Shown: piece after piece, positions 9,679-18,040 of the stretch | Layout of the letters: each line of letters starts with the position of its first letter | Position numbering within the stretch: position 1 is the first letter of the stretch | Assembly (NCBI RefSeq): GCF_018831085.1 | Contig: NZ_JAGPNM010000003.1 | Span: 310,001-374,000, forward strand | Direction of reading: 5' to 3' | From: Rheinheimera oceanensis | GTDB lineage: Bacteria > Pseudomonadota > Gammaproteobacteria > Enterobacterales > Alteromonadaceae | DNA length: 64,000 nt | Made by a program: the position numbers and the translations under genes | Notes under the pieces: model-generated | Databases searched by the model: none | What the model was told of the DNA's origin: nothing | The model's input: only the letters and a program-made list of their open reading frames with translations

Positions 9679-12600
9679 ATGAGTTACGCTGAACTGTTTT
9701 GCCAAAGCCACTTTAGTTTTTTGCACGGTGCCTCCAGCCCAGAAGAGTTGGTGCAGCAGGCCGCAGCGCTGGGTTATGACGCGCTGGCCCTGACGGATGA
9801 ATGCTCGGTAGCCGGTATAGTGCGGGCTTACCGGCAAATTAACGAGCAAGCGCTGAATATTAAGCTGATTATTGGCAGTTACTTTCAACTGGATAAACTG
9901 GAGCTGGTATTACTGTGCCCGGATAAAGCCGCTTACGCCGAACTGTGTCGCATTATTACCAATGCGCGGCGGCGTAGTAATAAAGGTGAATATTGCCTGA
10001 CCGAGTGGGATTTAATGTCGCTAAAGCATTGCCTGCTGTTGTGGCTACCGGCCGGTGATAGCGAAAGTGATACGCATTGGGCCAATTGGCTGCAAAAATA
10101 TCACGGCGACAGGTTATGGCTGGCCATGCGCCGTCAGCTTAGTCATAACGAGGCTGCCTTTACGGATTATTGCCTGCAATTAGCGCAGCAATATCAGCTT
10201 AATAGGGTGTGTTGTGGTGCGGTGTTAATGCATGTGCCACAGCGATTGGCACTGCAGCATTGTGTAAGCGCCATTAAAGCCGGTAAGCCAATTGCAGAGC
10301 TGGGACGGCAGTTATTAAGTAATGCTGAGCGGGCGCTGCGGCCACTGGACAAGCTGGAAAAGCTTTTTAGTACTGAGTTATTGCTGCAAAGCTGTATTAT
10401 TGCTGCGCGCTGCACTTTTTCACTGGATGAGCTGAAGTACCAGTACCCCAGCGAGCTGGTGCCAGAAGGCGAAACGGCTGCCGGTTATTTAGCGAGGCTG
10501 GTGGTGCAGGGCAGTAAATTGCGTTTTCCAGCAGGGGTGCCAGAACGGGTGCAAGCCATTATTGATAAAGAAATGGCGTTGATCACTGAGTTTAATTATG
10601 AATACTTTTTTCTCACCATTTACGATCTGGTGCAGTTTGCCAAAAGTAAGGCCATTTTATATCAGGGCCGTGGCTCGGCGGCCAACTCTGTAGTGTGTTA
10701 CTGTCTGGAAATTACTGCCGTTGACCCGGATAAAATTCAGGTATTGTTTGAACGCTTTTTATCGCGTGAACGCAAAGAGCCACCAGACATAGACGTTGAT
10801 TTTGAACACGAGCGGCGCGAAGAAGTGATCCAGTATTTATATCAGAAATACGGCCGTGAACGCGCAGCACTGGCTGCCACCGTAATTAGCTACCGCTTTA
10901 AAAGTGCGCTGCGTGATGTGGGTAAAGCGCTGGGGTTGCCGCTGAGCCAGCTGGACTTCTTAATAAAAAATATTCAGCGGCGCGATCCGGCTTTAAGTTG
11001 GCAGCAACAGCTGGCTGCACTGGGGCTGGACAACAACAGCCAAACCACGCAACAGTTGGTTACTCTGGTAGAGCAACTGCGCGGTTTTCCGCGGCATTTA
11101 TCGCAGCATGTCGGCGGCTTTGTTATCTCGCAAGGGCCTTTGTACGAACTGGTGCCGGTAGAAAACGCTGCCATGGCCGACAGAACTGTGATCCAGTGGG
11201 ATAAAGATGATCTGGAAACGCTGGAGTTGTTAAAAGTAGATGTACTGGCATTGGGTATGTTAACGGCAATTCGCAAGTGTTTTACGCTGTTAAAACAGCA
11301 TGCACAACAAGACTTAAGTATTGCCGGTATCAGCGCACAAGGGGATGATGCCGCGGTGTATCAGATGATCCAGAAAGCTGACACCATCGGGCTGTTTCAG
11401 ATCGAGTCGCGTGCCCAGATGAGCATGCTGCCACGGTTACGCCCGGCGTGTTATTACGATTTGGTAGTGCAAATAGCCATAGTGCGGCCTGGGCCTATTC
11501 AGGGCGATATGGTGCACCCGTATTTAAAACGCCGCCATGGTGAAGAAGTGGTCGAATACCCATCTGTTGAAGTACAAAGCGTATTAAGCCGCACTTTGGG
11601 GGTGCCGATTTTTCAGGAACAGGTGATCCAACTGGCAATGGTCGCTGCCGGTTTTACCGGTGGTGAGGCCGATCAGCTGCGCCGGGCCATGGCCAGCTGG
11701 AAAAAAACCGGTGAATTGCTGCAATTTAAACATAAGCTGATAGACGGTATGCAAAGCCGCGGCTACGCCCAGCAATATGCTGAGCGTATTTATCAGCAAA
11801 TTTGTGGCTTTGGTGAATATGGTTTTCCTGAATCACATTCAGCCAGTTTTGCCGTACTGGCCTATGTGTCAGCCTGGCTGAAATATTATTATCCGGCGGC
11901 GTTTTGTACAGCTTTGCTTAACAGTTACCCGATGGGGTTTTATACGCCGTCACAACTGTTGCAGGATGCCCGCCGCCATGGTGTTACCGTGTTGCCGGTA
12001 TGTGTAAACCAATCGCAGTGGGATTACAGCCTGGAGCAGCAAGGTAAAGCGATACGGTTGGGGCTGCGTCAGGTAAAAGGTTTTAGTAAAGCGGCAGCAC
12101 AGTTGTTGTTAGCACTGCGCCCGGCCGGCGGGTTTCGGGATTTAGCCCGGTTGCGCCAAACCGGGCTTAGCCATGGCAGTTTACAGGCACTGGCCAGTGC
12201 CAATGCGCTAAGTAGTATCAGTGGCGACCGTTATAACAGCCGTTGGCAACTGATGGATAACCAACATAGCCTGCCACTGTTTAATACCGATACTGCAGAG
12301 CCAGAGCAGCAGATCGCCGAGGCAGAGCCTGCCTATTTAGCTGCACCCGGGCCGGTAGCTGAAGTACTGGAAGATTATGCCGCTACCGGCCTGACACTGG
12401 CTGTGCACCCGATAGCATTACTGCGCCAGGCCAATAAGTTACCGCGCAGCGTACCGGTAGCAGAGCTTAACCGGGTAAGGCACAACAGCCCGGTGCGGGT
12501 TAGCGGCCTGGTTACGTTGCGGCAGCGGCCGGGTACGGCTGCCGGAGTCACTTTTATGTCACTTGAAGACGAAACCGGCACTGCCAACGTGCTGGTATGG

Positions 12601-12768
12601 CTGGCTACTGCACAGGCGCAACAGAAAACTTTTTTAACAGCACATATCCTGCAGGTAGACGGTATTTTACAGCGCGAAGGTGAGGTAACGCATATTATCG
12701 CCGGTAAGCTGGTTGACTTATCCGCGCTTTTGGCCGAACTTAGTTTGTCCTCACGCGATTTTCATTAA
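9679..12768 (+). CDS. dnaE2: Error-prone DNA polymerase DnaE2
   Basis: This C-family polymerase III alpha subunit of 1029 residues is shorter than the replicative DnaE and typical of DnaE2/ImuC. It starts with a PHP domain (LFCQSHFSFLHGASSPEEL, then DALALTDECSVAGI). The palm carries GRGSAANSVVCYCL and PPDIDVDF, which bears the catalytic aspartates. A helix-hairpin-helix region and a C-terminal OB fold (about residues 935-1029) follow. It performs damage-induced mutagenic synthesis together with ImuA and ImuB. It is the third gene of the LexA-controlled operon. Confidence 0.95.
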   Translation: MSYAELFCQSHFSFLHGASSPEELVQQAAALGYDALALTDECSVAGIVRAYRQINEQALNIKLIIGSYFQLDKLELVLLCPDKAAYAELCRIITNARRRSNKGEYCLTEWDLMSLKHCLLLWLPAGDSESDTHWANWLQKYHGDRLWLAMRRQLSHNEAAFTDYCLQLAQQYQLNRVCCGAVLMHVPQRLALQHCVSAIKAGKPIAELGRQLLSNAERALRPLDKLEKLFSTELLLQSCIIAARCTFSLDELKYQYPSELVPEGETAAGYLARLVVQGSKLRFPAGVPERVQAIIDKEMALITEFNYEYFFLTIYDLVQFAKSKAILYQGRGSAANSVVCYCLEITAVDPDKIQVLFERFLSRERKEPPDIDVDFEHERREEVIQYLYQKYGRERAALAATVISYRFKSALRDVGKALGLPLSQLDFLIKNIQRRDPALSWQQQLAALGLDNNSQTTQQLVTLVEQLRGFPRHLSQHVGGFVISQGPLYELVPVENAAMADRTVIQWDKDDLETLELLKVDVLALGMLTAIRKCFTLLKQHAQQDLSIAGISAQGDDAAVYQMIQKADTIGLFQIESRAQMSMLPRLRPACYYDLVVQIAIVRPGPIQGDMVHPYLKRRHGEEVVEYPSVEVQSVLSRTLGVPIFQEQVIQLAMVAAGFTGGEADQLRRAMASWKKTGELLQFKHKLIDGMQSRGYAQQYAERIYQQICGFGEYGFPESHSASFAVLAYVSAWLKYYYPAAFCTALLNSYPMGFYTPSQLLQDARRHGVTVLPVCVNQSQWDYSLEQQGKAIRLGLRQVKGFSKAAAQLLLALRPAGGFRDLARLRQTGLSHGSLQALASANALSSISGDRYNSRWQLMDNQHSLPLFNTDTAEPEQQIAEAEPAYLAAPGPVAEVLEDYAATGLTLAVHPIALLRQANKLPRSVPVAELNRVRHNSPVRVSGLVTLRQRPGTAAGVTFMSLEDETGTANVLVWLATAQAQQKTFLTAHILQVDGILQREGEVTHIIAGKLVDLSALLAELSLSSRDFH

Positions 12769-12779
12769 CAGGAACTGCT

Positions 12780-13325
12780 ATGTTACTGCAAGCATCCCAA
12801 AGTCTGGTGTTACTGATCGATATGCAGCAAAAGCTGGCACCAGCCATTTTTGAACATAAAGAAGTCGAACAAGCAGCTGCCTGGGTATTGCAGGTAGCAT
12901 TGCAACTGGAAGTACCAGTGTGGGCAACCGAGCAATATCCACAAGGCATTGGTGCCACACTGCCAGCGCTGGCAGAGCTGATCCCTGAAGCGCAGGTGCT
13001 GCAAAAAATGCACTTTAGTGCGCTAAAAGAGCCGCATATTGCCAGCAGCCTGGCCTGCACTGAGCGCAAGCAAATAGTGGTGCTGGGCACCGAAGCGCAT
13101 GTTTGTGTGCTGCAATCGGTTATGGATTTACTGGCACTGGGCTATCAGGTATTTGTGGTAGTTGAGGCTGTGGGCTCGCGTACCGAGCAAAACAAACAGC
13201 TGGCGCTTAGCCGCATGCAGCAGGCCGGTGCCCAGGTTATCAGTAAAGAAATGCTGGCATTTGAATGGCTGCAGCGCTGCGGTACCGATACGTTCAGGCA
13301 GATAAGCAAAGGCTGGATCCGTTAA
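12780..13325 (+). CDS. Isochorismatase-family cysteine hydrolase
   Basis: This 181-residue protein has the isochorismatase fold with the expected triad: Asp14 (LIDMQ), Lys76 (QKMHFS) and Cys109 (GTEAHVCV). The preceding cis-peptide region is also present. Members hydrolyse amides or related bonds in small molecules such as nicotinamide, but many, as here, have no known substrate. The gene starts 11 bases after dnaE2 behind AGGAAC and its stop overlaps the next start by one base, so it probably rides on the mutasome transcript. Any role in the DNA-damage response is only inferred from position. Confidence 0.88.
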   Translation: MLLQASQSLVLLIDMQQKLAPAIFEHKEVEQAAAWVLQVALQLEVPVWATEQYPQGIGATLPALAELIPEAQVLQKMHFSALKEPHIASSLACTERKQIVVLGTEAHVCVLQSVMDLLALGYQVFVVVEAVGSRTEQNKQLALSRMQQAGAQVISKEMLAFEWLQRCGTDTFRQISKGWIR

Positions 13326-14461
13326 TGCGCTATTGCCTGTTACTGTTACTTTGGGCTTTGCCACTGCAGGCCGACAACCTGATTGACCAGCAATTGCCGG
13401 ATTTTTATCAGCAACTGATACCGCCAACAACTTATCCGCTAAGCTGGCAACCAGAGCACTTTAACGATATTCAGCACTGGCGCACTCAGGGCCGCGCTGC
13501 ACTGCGTGAGGCCTTGCTGTGGCCGGATGAACCGGTTGATTTTGCTGCCAGCTTGCTTAAAACCGAAGCACGTGACGGTTACAGTGCGCAGCTGTGGTCG
13601 GTGCAGCTAACCAAACAAAGCCGGGTGCAACTGTTGCTATTGCAACCCGACGTGGCTAAGCCCGCACCTGCGGTGTTACTGCTGCATGATCACGGTGCCC
13701 GCTTTGACATTGGCAAAGAAAAATGGATACGGCCATTTGCAACCGACGCGCGCTTGCCATCGGCACAGCAATGGGCCGATAAATATTTCAGCGGTAACTT
13801 TATTGGCGATGCACTGGCAAAACAAGGCTATCTGGTACTGGCGGCTGATACCTTAGGCTGGAGTGATCGCGGCCCGGTTGAATTTAGCGCCCAGCAGGCA
13901 TTGGCCGGCAATATATTTATGCTTGGCCGCTCGCTGGCAGGTATGGCGGCTTATGAAGATTTACGTTTGGTAGAATATTTAAAACAGTTGCCACAGGCCG
14001 ACAGTAGTAGCCTGGCTGTGTTGGGGTTTTCGATGGGGGCTTTTCGTGCCTGGCAGTTAACAGCGCTGACTGACGATATAAAAGCTGGCGTAGCCGTGGC
14101 CTGGCTAAATAGCTACCGGTATTTACTCACCCCCGGCAATAATATTCTTAAAGGCCAGTCGGCATTTTATATGTTACATCCGGGCTTAGCCGCAAAACTG
14201 GATATTCCTGATATTGCTGCGCTGGCAGCGCCCAAAGCCATGTTGTTTATTAATGGTGGTAAGGATCAGTTAATGCCACCGGCTGGGGTTGAGCAGGCGT
14301 ATCAGCAACTGGCAACAGTGTGGCAGGCGCATGGTGCACCAGACATGCTAACCACCACGCTGTATCCGCAATATGGCCATGAATTTAATGCAGAGCAGCA
14401 GCAACAGGTATTTAGCTGGTTAAGCGACCAACTGACAGTATCGGCTTCTGCTAAGCACTAA
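13325..14461 (+). CDS. Exported alpha/beta hydrolase, dienelactone-hydrolase type
   Basis: The 378-residue product has a signal peptide (MRYCLLLLLWALPLQA). Its alpha/beta-hydrolase fold shows the nucleophile elbow GFSMGA (Ser236), Asp314 in GGKDQLMPP and His352 in YGHEF. The oxyanion region is LLLHDHGARFD. The substrate is unknown; length and motifs resemble bacterial acetyl-ester or dienelactone-type hydrolases. The ATG at 13325 is used because it overlaps the previous stop (TAATG) and opens the signal peptide; the frame continues 20 codons upstream inside the isochorismatase gene without meaning. Confidence 0.8.
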   Translation: MRYCLLLLLWALPLQADNLIDQQLPDFYQQLIPPTTYPLSWQPEHFNDIQHWRTQGRAALREALLWPDEPVDFAASLLKTEARDGYSAQLWSVQLTKQSRVQLLLLQPDVAKPAPAVLLLHDHGARFDIGKEKWIRPFATDARLPSAQQWADKYFSGNFIGDALAKQGYLVLAADTLGWSDRGPVEFSAQQALAGNIFMLGRSLAGMAAYEDLRLVEYLKQLPQADSSSLAVLGFSMGAFRAWQLTALTDDIKAGVAVAWLNSYRYLLTPGNNILKGQSAFYMLHPGLAAKLDIPDIAALAAPKAMLFINGGKDQLMPPAGVEQAYQQLATVWQAHGAPDMLTTTLYPQYGHEFNAEQQQQVFSWLSDQLTVSASAKH

Positions 14462-14479
14462 GTACCAGTTGAGCTGTGT

Positions 14480-15316
14480 TTACTCCGGCACTAACTGGCT
14501 AACCTGATAGTCACCACCAGCGTTTAGCAGCGGGCTTAGCTCGGCTAATGCCTGCTGCATATCTTTAGCCAGCGTATAGGGTGGGTTAATTACCAGCATA
14601 CCGCTGCCGGTCATACCAAAGCCGTTGCTGTCCGGCAGCGGGCAATATTCAATGCGCAGCTGATCCTTAATACCGGTAGCAACAATAGCATTGATAAAGG
14701 CTTCCACCGCCGCACGCTCTATTACCGGATACCAAATGGCATAAGTGGCTTGTGGAAAACGCTGATAAGCGCTTTGTAAGCCAGATACCACATCCTGGTA
14801 TTCAGTTTTTAGCTCGTAGGGTGGGTCTATCAGTACCAGGCCGCGTTTATGCAGTGGCGGCAGCATGGCTTTAAAACCGGCCCAGGCATCCATATGCTCA
14901 ATCCGGCTGTGGCGGCGCCGGGCAAACTGGCTGGCCAGAATAGGGTAGTCTGTCGGGTGCAGCTCAGTAGCCTGAATGCTATCACCGCTGCGCAGCAGCA
15001 TGGCAGCAATTTTCGGTGAGCCGGGGTAAAACGCCAGCTCGCCATCAGGGTTCAGTTGTTTTATCAGCGCTATATAGTGCGCCAGTGCCGGGCTTGTCGC
15101 CTGATACTGCCACAATTTGCCGATACCGCCCTGATATTCGCTGGTTTTTTGCGCCTGTTCAGCCAGTAAGCTGTACAGACCGGCACCGGCATGGCTGTCG
15201 TGGTAGCAAAAGGGTTTATCTTTTTGCAGCAGGTAGTCAACAATGGCCACCTGCACCAGATGTTTAACCACATCGGCATGATTACCGGCATGATAACTGT
15301 GGCGATAACTAAGCAT
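14480..15316 (-). CDS. rlmJ: 23S rRNA (adenine2030-N6)-methyltransferase RlmJ
   Basis: This 278-residue SAM-dependent methyltransferase modifies A2030 of 23S rRNA. It shows the conserved N-terminus MLSYRHSYHAGNHADVVKH, the SAM-site DSHAGAG, the catalytic motif LIDPPYE, and the PDSNGFGMTGSGMLVINPP region near the end. All follow E. coli RlmJ. The start at 15316 is chosen for the conserved MLSYRH; an in-frame codon seven positions upstream gives only non-conserved residues. It is transcribed divergently from yfiF. Confidence 0.95.
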   Translation of the reverse strand: MLSYRHSYHAGNHADVVKHLVQVAIVDYLLQKDKPFCYHDSHAGAGLYSLLAEQAQKTSEYQGGIGKLWQYQATSPALAHYIALIKQLNPDGELAFYPGSPKIAAMLLRSGDSIQATELHPTDYPILASQFARRRHSRIEHMDAWAGFKAMLPPLHKRGLVLIDPPYELKTEYQDVVSGLQSAYQRFPQATYAIWYPVIERAAVEAFINAIVATGIKDQLRIEYCPLPDSNGFGMTGSGMLVINPPYTLAKDMQQALAELSPLLNAGGDYQVSQLVPE

Positions 15317-15455
15317 AAACAAGGCCTGTAGCGGCAAATTTAAAGGCCGTCAGCATACTGCGCACGTAGAAAAATACAAGTATTGTTGCGGTGTAGCTGG
15401 TAAAATCCGCTGTATTATTGATTATCACCGCTGTGCGGTGCCAGCAGGATGTTTT

Positions 15456-16328
15456 ATGTCACAACACAAGCCAAAAAACGGCAAAGCCGCTAATCCGTTA
15501 CATAAGCCGTGGACTAAAACCGATAAGGCTGCTGCAAATAAACCCAACCGCAATACGACAACAGCAAAACCGCAGGCAGCGAAAGCGGTTAAATCAGTGC
15601 ATGAAGACGAGATCAAGGTGTATAGCCAAAACACTTGCCGTGTATTGTTTCAACAGCGACCTGATTCTGTTATCCGGCTTTACGTATCGGAAAAAATGGC
15701 TCCTAAATTTTCTGACGTAATGAAGTATTTAGCCGCCACTAAAAAAGCCTATCACATAGTAGACGAAGCGGAATTGGAGAAGGTTTCTGCCAGTACACAT
15801 CATGGTGGGGTGGTGATGCTGGTAAAACGTAAACCTGTTCAATCGCTGGCTAATTATCTGCAACAAAAAGGGCGTAAAAAAGACTGCTTACTCGCTTTAG
15901 ATAGTGTTTCAAATGCCCACAATTTAGGCGCGATAACGCGCAGCTGTGCGCACTTTGGCGTGGGCGGCATTATTATGAAGCAGCCTGAGCTGTTGCAATC
16001 GGCCGCGGCGCTGCGTACGGCTGAGGGCGGTGGCGAATTTGTTGATGGCTTAAGTTGCGACAACCTGCCACTGGCATTACAGCTGTGTAAAGAAGCTGGC
16101 TATACGCTTATTACCACCTCCAGCCACGGCGGCACCTCGCTGTATCAAAGTGAGCTTCCGGCCAAGGTCGTGATTGTATTTGGTGAAGAGATGTTTGGTG
16201 TATCAAAAAACGTGGCCAAAAGCGCCGATATCGCGTTGCAAATACCGGGCTCGGGCAAGGTAGAGTCACTGAACGTTAGTGTAGCCGCCAGCCTGATTTT
16301 AGGTGAATGGTACCGCCAGCAGCTGTAA
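15456..16328 (+). CDS. yfiF: SpoU/TrmH-family RNA 2'-O-methyltransferase (YfiF-like)
   Basis: This 290-residue protein has a basic low-complexity N-terminal tail (about residues 1-55). A substrate-binding domain (CRVLFQQRPDSVIRLYV) and a C-terminal SPOUT knot domain follow. The knot motifs are NAHNLGAITRSCAHFG, FGEEMFGVS and the final LNVSVAASLILGEW. They follow E. coli YfiF, whose target is not firmly established. The ATG at 15456 has AGCAGGA spaced six bases upstream. Three bases after its stop the minus-strand LytTR remnant begins. Confidence 0.88.
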   Translation: MSQHKPKNGKAANPLHKPWTKTDKAAANKPNRNTTTAKPQAAKAVKSVHEDEIKVYSQNTCRVLFQQRPDSVIRLYVSEKMAPKFSDVMKYLAATKKAYHIVDEAELEKVSASTHHGGVVMLVKRKPVQSLANYLQQKGRKKDCLLALDSVSNAHNLGAITRSCAHFGVGGIIMKQPELLQSAAALRTAEGGGEFVDGLSCDNLPLALQLCKEAGYTLITTSSHGGTSLYQSELPAKVVIVFGEEMFGVSKNVAKSADIALQIPGSGKVESLNVSVAASLILGEWYRQQL

Positions 16329-16330
16329 GG

Positions 16331-16447
16331 TTAGAACGCACTAAACTGCTGTTTTAGCTGCTGCGCCTGGCGGCGGCTGACATCTACCTGCTGGCCGTCT
16401 TGCAAGATGGCAATTAAACCACCGTCGGCTATCGCTGGTTCAATATG
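16331..16447 (-). pseudogene. 3-prime remnant of a LytTR-type response regulator
   Basis: Read on the minus strand, 38 codons and a TAA are intact. They encode a sequence that starts HIEPAIADGGL and ends ILQDGQQVDVSRRQAQQLKQ plus five residues. The DG...V-VSRR...LK pattern is the C-terminal end of the LytTR DNA-binding domain. Immediately upstream the frame meets TAG (16465-16463) and no further LytTR or receiver sequence is visible in any frame up to the DUF2589 gene. The rest of a roughly 240-residue regulator is therefore missing and replaced by the cassette at 16658-18595. Identity is from motif recognition only. Confidence 0.6.
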
Positions 16448-16657
16448 GCTATTTGTTGTCAGCTATTTATCAGCAAAACGTTATTAAATTCCCTATTTTA
16501 TCTCTGGTTATTCCTGTACTTGCAGCTAGGCTTGATACACTGCCGGGCTGGTGCTGATGTGCCGTCTGTAGTAGCTGTGGTAAACAGCCGGCGAATATGT
16601 AGTCGGCGGCAACCGAAAAGCCGAAACAGAGTAGGTACAGCTAGCAGGGAGAGAGTC

Positions 16658-17266
16658 ATGCCAAATCTGGTGCAGGAACTCAATAGTTTAGATTTCAGTG
16701 TGTATATCGGCGGCCCGTTGCAGGCGGCTGTGCAGGCACAACATGCCGCCTCTATGTCGCAGGTTAGTTTTATTCAGGCGGTAGGCTTTGAAGATAACGG
16801 CGGCAGCAAGGCGTTACGCTATGTTGATTTTGACTTTACTAAGTCAACGCCTAACCCTCATGTCGGCAAGACGGCACAGCAACTGACCGATGAAGGCCTA
16901 CCGCCAGGCACGGATGTAACCAGTAATTTTATCTCAACAGAAGTGTCGATAAAGGTGCCGTTTTTAACCATGCTAACGATACCAGCACTGCGCATAGAAG
17001 AAATTACTATCGATTTTAACGCCAAGCTTACCTCGACCGAAACCTCTAATGTATCCAGCGAGTTTGCTGCCAGCGCTGAACTTGGCATCAACTATAAGAT
17101 AGTTAACTTTAAGGCATCGGCATCATATAAGCGTTCGTCTACCCGTGGTGTGAGTGTCGAAAAAACCTATAACCTCGGCGTAAAAGTCACTGCATTAAAT
17201 GATGAAATACCGGCAGGGCTAGATCGGATCCTGACTATGCTGGAAGACAGTATTGTTAGTGCCTGA
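16658..17266 (+). CDS. DUF2589 domain-containing protein
   Basis: This 202-residue protein of unknown function has two parts. The N-terminus shows the DUF2589 signature: an amphipathic helix with YIGGPLQAAVQAQHA (residues 16-30) and a second helix. The rest is beta-rich, with STEVSIKVPFLTMLTIPALR and an Ala/Ser/Thr-rich tail containing SVEKTYNLGVKVTALN. There is no signal peptide or membrane segment, so it is probably cytosolic. The ATG at 16658 has a strong AGGGAGAGA ribosome site; the frame is open back to 16445 but that stretch encodes unlikely sequence. It is the first gene of a three-gene cassette and is followed by a strong hairpin. Confidence 0.82.
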   Translation: MPNLVQELNSLDFSVYIGGPLQAAVQAQHAASMSQVSFIQAVGFEDNGGSKALRYVDFDFTKSTPNPHVGKTAQQLTDEGLPPGTDVTSNFISTEVSIKVPFLTMLTIPALRIEEITIDFNAKLTSTETSNVSSEFAASAELGINYKIVNFKASASYKRSSTRGVSVEKTYNLGVKVTALNDEIPAGLDRILTMLEDSIVSA

Positions 17267-17287
17267 TGGGCTTTAACAGGTTTATTG

Positions 17288-17315
17288 GGCTGGCAGCCTG
17301 GCTGCCAGCCGTTTT
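17288..17315 (+). terminator. Strong intercistronic hairpin with T run after DUF2589 gene
   Basis: GGCTGGCAGC, loop CTG and GCTGCCAGCC make a perfect 10-base-pair stem (17288-17310) followed by GTTTT. It lies between the DUF2589 gene and the second cassette gene. It could act as a partial terminator or as a 3-prime stabiliser of the first message, so that the first protein is made in excess over the two downstream ones. Confidence 0.7.
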
Positions 17316-17330
17316 AACAGGGATAGCAAA

Positions 17331-18035
17331 ATGCCGAATTTGAATGAGTACCTGGGCAGTATTATCAGTAGCATTACCAATGCCAGAGTGATGGCTGATA
17401 TTCAAACCGTGAAGGTGGCAGAAGAATATGCCAAACATGATTTACTCAAACATTTTGCCGTGCCACATATGCGGGTTGGTGATGTTGAACTGACAATACC
17501 GGTGGCGCTGGATGTACTGACAGAGAAAACAGAGACCCAGTATCAACCTATTGATAATACAAAATTTAATAGCTTGATATACAGGGAATTAACTAACAGT
17601 CTGGGCCGTACAAGTTTGCCGTCTAAAGCGTCGAAAGCCTTGCGGGCGCTATTGGTTGAGCAAACTCATGTGCTTGAGCAGTCGTTGCGTATTAAGCAAG
17701 ATCTGGCATCGGTTGCAGATTATAGCCAACTGGCAGTACGGCAGTTAGTACAACTGGCCGAAGAATATCAGCTGGTTAGCCGTGAAAGCTTGCCTAAACT
17801 GAATACTGAGCAAATAGCGTCCAGAGTAGCCGCTGTGGCTACACAGGAAATTAAAGTATTAAGCCAACGCAAAGTGATTGAAAATTTAAATGTGATTGCC
17901 GAGTCGCATAAACTGCGGGAAGAAAAGCCGGAAAACATTATTTATATTAAATTGAAAATCTCTGAAGATGGTATGGAATGGCAACAAATGGAAAGTAGTA
18001 ATGGTGAAATCAGCCGTCGTTTATTGCCGGAATAA
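17331..18035 (+). CDS. Unrecognised protein, second gene of DUF2589 cassette
   Basis: I do not recognise this 234-residue protein. It begins MPNL like its upstream neighbour. At residues 45-54 it has PHMRVGDVEL, a pattern (P-x-x-R-[IV]-x-[DE]-[IV]) shared with residues 109-116 of the DUF2589 protein, which suggests a related or pairing domain. The middle (about residues 95-195) is helical, with heptad-like Leu/Val and many Gln/Glu. The C-terminus is predicted to be strand-like (IIYIKLKISEDG). There is no signal peptide or membrane segment. AGGGA at 17319-17323 is well spaced for the ATG. It is followed by a third gene after five bases. Confidence 0.75.
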   Translation: MPNLNEYLGSIISSITNARVMADIQTVKVAEEYAKHDLLKHFAVPHMRVGDVELTIPVALDVLTEKTETQYQPIDNTKFNSLIYRELTNSLGRTSLPSKASKALRALLVEQTHVLEQSLRIKQDLASVADYSQLAVRQLVQLAEEYQLVSRESLPKLNTEQIASRVAAVATQEIKVLSQRKVIENLNVIAESHKLREEKPENIIYIKLKISEDGMEWQQMESSNGEISRRLLPE

Positions 18036-18040
18036 CTGCC

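Noticed and set aside
15418..15720. Open frame of 100 codons over the yfiF start
   Set aside because: Out-of-frame shadow of the conserved methyltransferase gene.
16445..16657. 71-codon N-terminal extension of the DUF2589 gene
   Set aside because: The ATG at 16658 has an excellent ribosome site and gives the family N-terminus; the extension is Arg/Cys-rich, unlike coding sequence here.
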